Origin: Oscillospiraceae bacterium
Lineage (GTDB): Bacteria; Bacillota; Clostridia; Christensenellales; Aristaeellaceae
Assembly (NCBI GenBank): GCA_031269355.1
Contig: JAISZG010000034.1
Coordinates: 1-64,000 of the forward strand
Direction: 5' to 3'
Length of the DNA stretch: 64,000 nt
Shown here piece by piece: positions 62,636-64,000 of this stretch. The translations under genes and the position numbers were made by a program. Within the stretch, counting starts at the first letter, position 1. Each line of letters opens with the position of its first letter. Below the pieces are notes generated by a model. It was given only the letters and a program-made list of their open reading frames with translations. It was not told the origin of the DNA and did no database searches.

Positions 62636-64000
62636 TTGTCTCACATTGAAGTCGATAATTTAACGTTCGCATATGAATGGAACCCAACTCCAGTATTCGA
62701 ACGCGTTTCCTTCCAGATCGACACCAATTGGAAGTGCGGGTTAATCGGCCTTAACGGGCGTGGAAAAACCACGTTCCTGCGTCTTCTGTGCGGCGAACTC
62801 CCATTAGATGAAGGGGGCGGCAGCGCGATCCGCAAGTCTGCGGCGGTGGATATGTTCCCGTTCGATCCTTTTAGACGGGGTCTCTGCCCCAGACACCCCA
62901 AAACAAAGCGGGGCTGCGCCCCACACCCGCCAGATACAACCATTGACGCGCGAACCGTCGCCCGCGCGTGTGTCGCGCCGTTCGACGAATGGGAGAGGGA
63001 AATGGATCTGCTCGCGCGAGACGGAAGCGATAATGCTCTCCTTAAATATGGCGAATTGCAAGAATCAATGATTCGCCTGGACGGATATCGAATCAACGAG
63101 TGGATAGATATTGAAACCGGCAAACTTGGCATGCCGCCGCGCGCGCTTGATCTTCCATACAATAAGTTATCAGGCGGCGAACGGACGAAGCTTCTCATCG
63201 CCTCTCTGTTCCTTAAAGGACGGTTGTACGCGCAGGGCGAAGTCTCGTTTTGTTCGGGGACGTCGGGGGCAAAAATTCCGTCTATATCAAAGGAACGGTT
63301 TCTGCTAATCGACGAGCCGACAAACCACCTGGATTCGCGGGGTCGTGAAAAGCTGCAAACATATCTATCGCAGCAGAGCGGCTTTTTGCTGGTCAGCCAT
63401 GATCGCGCGCTTCTTGACGGAGTTTGTGATCACATAGTAAGTATAAACAAAAAATCGATCGAAGTTCAGCAGGGCAATTACGCGGCTTGGAAACAAAACC
63501 ACGATCTTCAGGAAGCGGCGGAGTATAAGAGAAACGAACGCCTGAAGGGTGAGATCGGTCGGCTAAACGATTCGATGCACCGCATCGCCGATTGGTCGAA
63601 TAAAGTCGAAGCGAGCAAAATCGGCGAACATTCGGCGGATCGCGGGTTTATCGGCGCGCAATCCGCTCGTATGATGAAGCGCTCAAAGAACGCCGAGCGA
63701 CGCGCCCAGTCGTCCATAGAGGAAAAGAAAACTCTTTTAACCGACGTGGACGTGGCCTCGCCGCTAATACTACGCCCCTTGACCTATTCGAAGCCGCGAT
63801 TGATCGAACTGAATAATCTTTCTGTTGATTATGGGCACGGAGCGCTGTTTAATCCGATAACGCTAGACGTGATGCGCGGCGAACGAATAGCGCTGACAGG
63901 CGGAAACGGCTGCGGTAAAACCAGCGTGCTCCGTTTATTATGCGGCAATGATATACCGCATATGGGAACGGTTCGGCTTGGAAGTAATCTTACAATATCA
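62636..64000 (+). CDS. ABC-F ATPase (Lsa/Vga-like), cut by the window end, with two in-frame repeats
   Basis: A soluble two-domain ATPase of the ABC-F family, which acts on the ribosome; several such proteins protect it from antibiotics. TTG start with GGAGG upstream. The first domain has Walker A GLNGRGKTTFLRLLCG, the signature LSGGERTKLLIASLF, and LLIDEPTNHLDSRGREKL; the second begins with IELNNLSVDYGHGALF and Walker A TGGNGCGKTSVLRLL. Two segments come from palindromic repeats: about residues 78-99 and 198-217, the latter just before Walker B, where family members have only a few residues. The frame is open over all 455 visible codons. Whether it gives resistance cannot be told. Confidence 0.88.
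   Translation, partial: MSHIEVDNLTFAYEWNPTPVFERVSFQIDTNWKCGLIGLNGRGKTTFLRLLCGELPLDEGGGSAIRKSAAVDMFPFDPFRRGLCPRHPKTKRGCAPHPPDTTIDARTVARACVAPFDEWEREMDLLARDGSDNALLKYGELQESMIRLDGYRINEWIDIETGKLGMPPRALDLPYNKLSGGERTKLLIASLFLKGRLYAQGEVSFCSGTSGAKIPSISKERFLLIDEPTNHLDSRGREKLQTYLSQQSGFLLVSHDRALLDGVCDHIVSINKKSIEVQQGNYAAWKQNHDLQEAAEYKRNERLKGEIGRLNDSMHRIADWSNKVEASKIGEHSADRGFIGAQSARMMKRSKNAERRAQSSIEEKKTLLTDVDVASPLILRPLTYSKPRLIELNNLSVDYGHGALFNPITLDVMRGERIALTGGNGCGKTSVLRLLCGNDIPHMGTVRLGSNLTIS
62869..62933 (+). repeat. Dispersed palindromic repeat inside the ABC-F gene (forward)
   Basis: TTTTAGACGGGGTCTCTGCC, AAAACAAAGCGGGGCTGCGC and CCCACACCCGC. Well preserved. It is translated in frame beginning RRGLCPRHPKTKRGCAPHPP, a basic, cysteine- and proline-rich stretch. 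Confidence 0.8.
63227..63287 (-). repeat. Dispersed palindromic repeat before Walker B of the ABC-F gene (reverse)
   Basis: GCGCAGGGCGAAGTCTCGTT, TTGTTCGGGGACGTCGGGGG and CCGTCTATA. Translated as FCSGTSGAKIPS, in the same frame as the lipase-like and permease copies. It adds about 26 residues between FLKG and RFLLIDEPTNHLD. Confidence 0.8.

Noticed and set aside
1-64000. tRNA, rRNA or CRISPR loci
   Set aside because: No T-loop/anticodon patterns, rRNA segments or regularly spaced direct repeats were seen on reading both strands.

Overview
The window looks like chromosomal DNA of a spore-forming, Clostridia-like Firmicute (Bacillota). Evidence: a stage II sporulation protein P gene, a Soj/Spo0J (ParAB) pair, TIGR04086 and DUF1614 membrane proteins, GG-rich ribosome binding sites before nearly every gene, and consensus sigma-A type promoters. 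Codon use favours GCG, CGC and ATA. I see no tRNA, rRNA, CRISPR array or complete insertion sequence. The first ~200 bases look like a poor-quality contig end.

Layout. 0.2-2.8 kb: TRAP transporter permeases and a TIGR04086 protein. 3.0-4.9 kb: ammonium channel fused to a PII domain. 5.0-10.9 kb: nucleoside salvage (udp, deoC) followed by sbcDC. 11.1-14.0 kb: lgt with a long C-terminal extension, and pncB. 14.1-18.6 kb: an accessory island of secreted proteins of unknown role with decayed gene fragments and two MITE-like elements. 18.7-27.4 kb: GNAT, UBA/DUF4342-like protein, HtrA, DnaE, PckA. 27.4-30.4 kb: a candidate structured RNA and a lipase-like membrane protein. 30.4-40.8 kb: DUF1614-spoIIP, an SDR/cytidylyltransferase fusion, soj-spo0J-DUF1015-Cys-rich protein-MFS, tyrosine recombinase, rnhA, proC. 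41-47.8 kb: ftsH, MFS, glyS, galT. 48-56.4 kb: a large secreted glucuronoyl-esterase-like (CE15) protein, divergent from a sugar ABC transporter (ATPase, two permeases, binding protein). 56.8-58.6 kb: arsR-hgcA-hgcB, the mercury methylation genes. 59-62.2 kb: a second sugar ABC transporter (UgpB/A/E type, no ATPase). 62.6-64 kb: an ABC-F ATPase cut by the window end.

Two results stand out. First, hgcAB with its ArsR-type regulator is recognisable from the corrinoid cap-helix motif of HgcA and the double ferredoxin motif plus terminal Cys pair of HgcB. Second, a family of about 55-65 bp palindrome-rich repeats (about 14 copies seen, either orientation) lies not only between genes but inside open reading frames, without breaking them: two in dnaE, three in lgt, two in the ABC-F gene (one just before its Walker B motif), one in a lipase-like gene and one at the end of a permease gene. 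This resembles the Rickettsia palindromic elements in behaviour, though it is a different sequence.

The genes describe an anaerobic, sugar- and nucleoside-using heterotroph with plant-polymer capability (CE15-like esterase beside a sugar importer), gluconeogenesis through PEP carboxykinase, ammonium uptake, and the capacity to methylate mercury.
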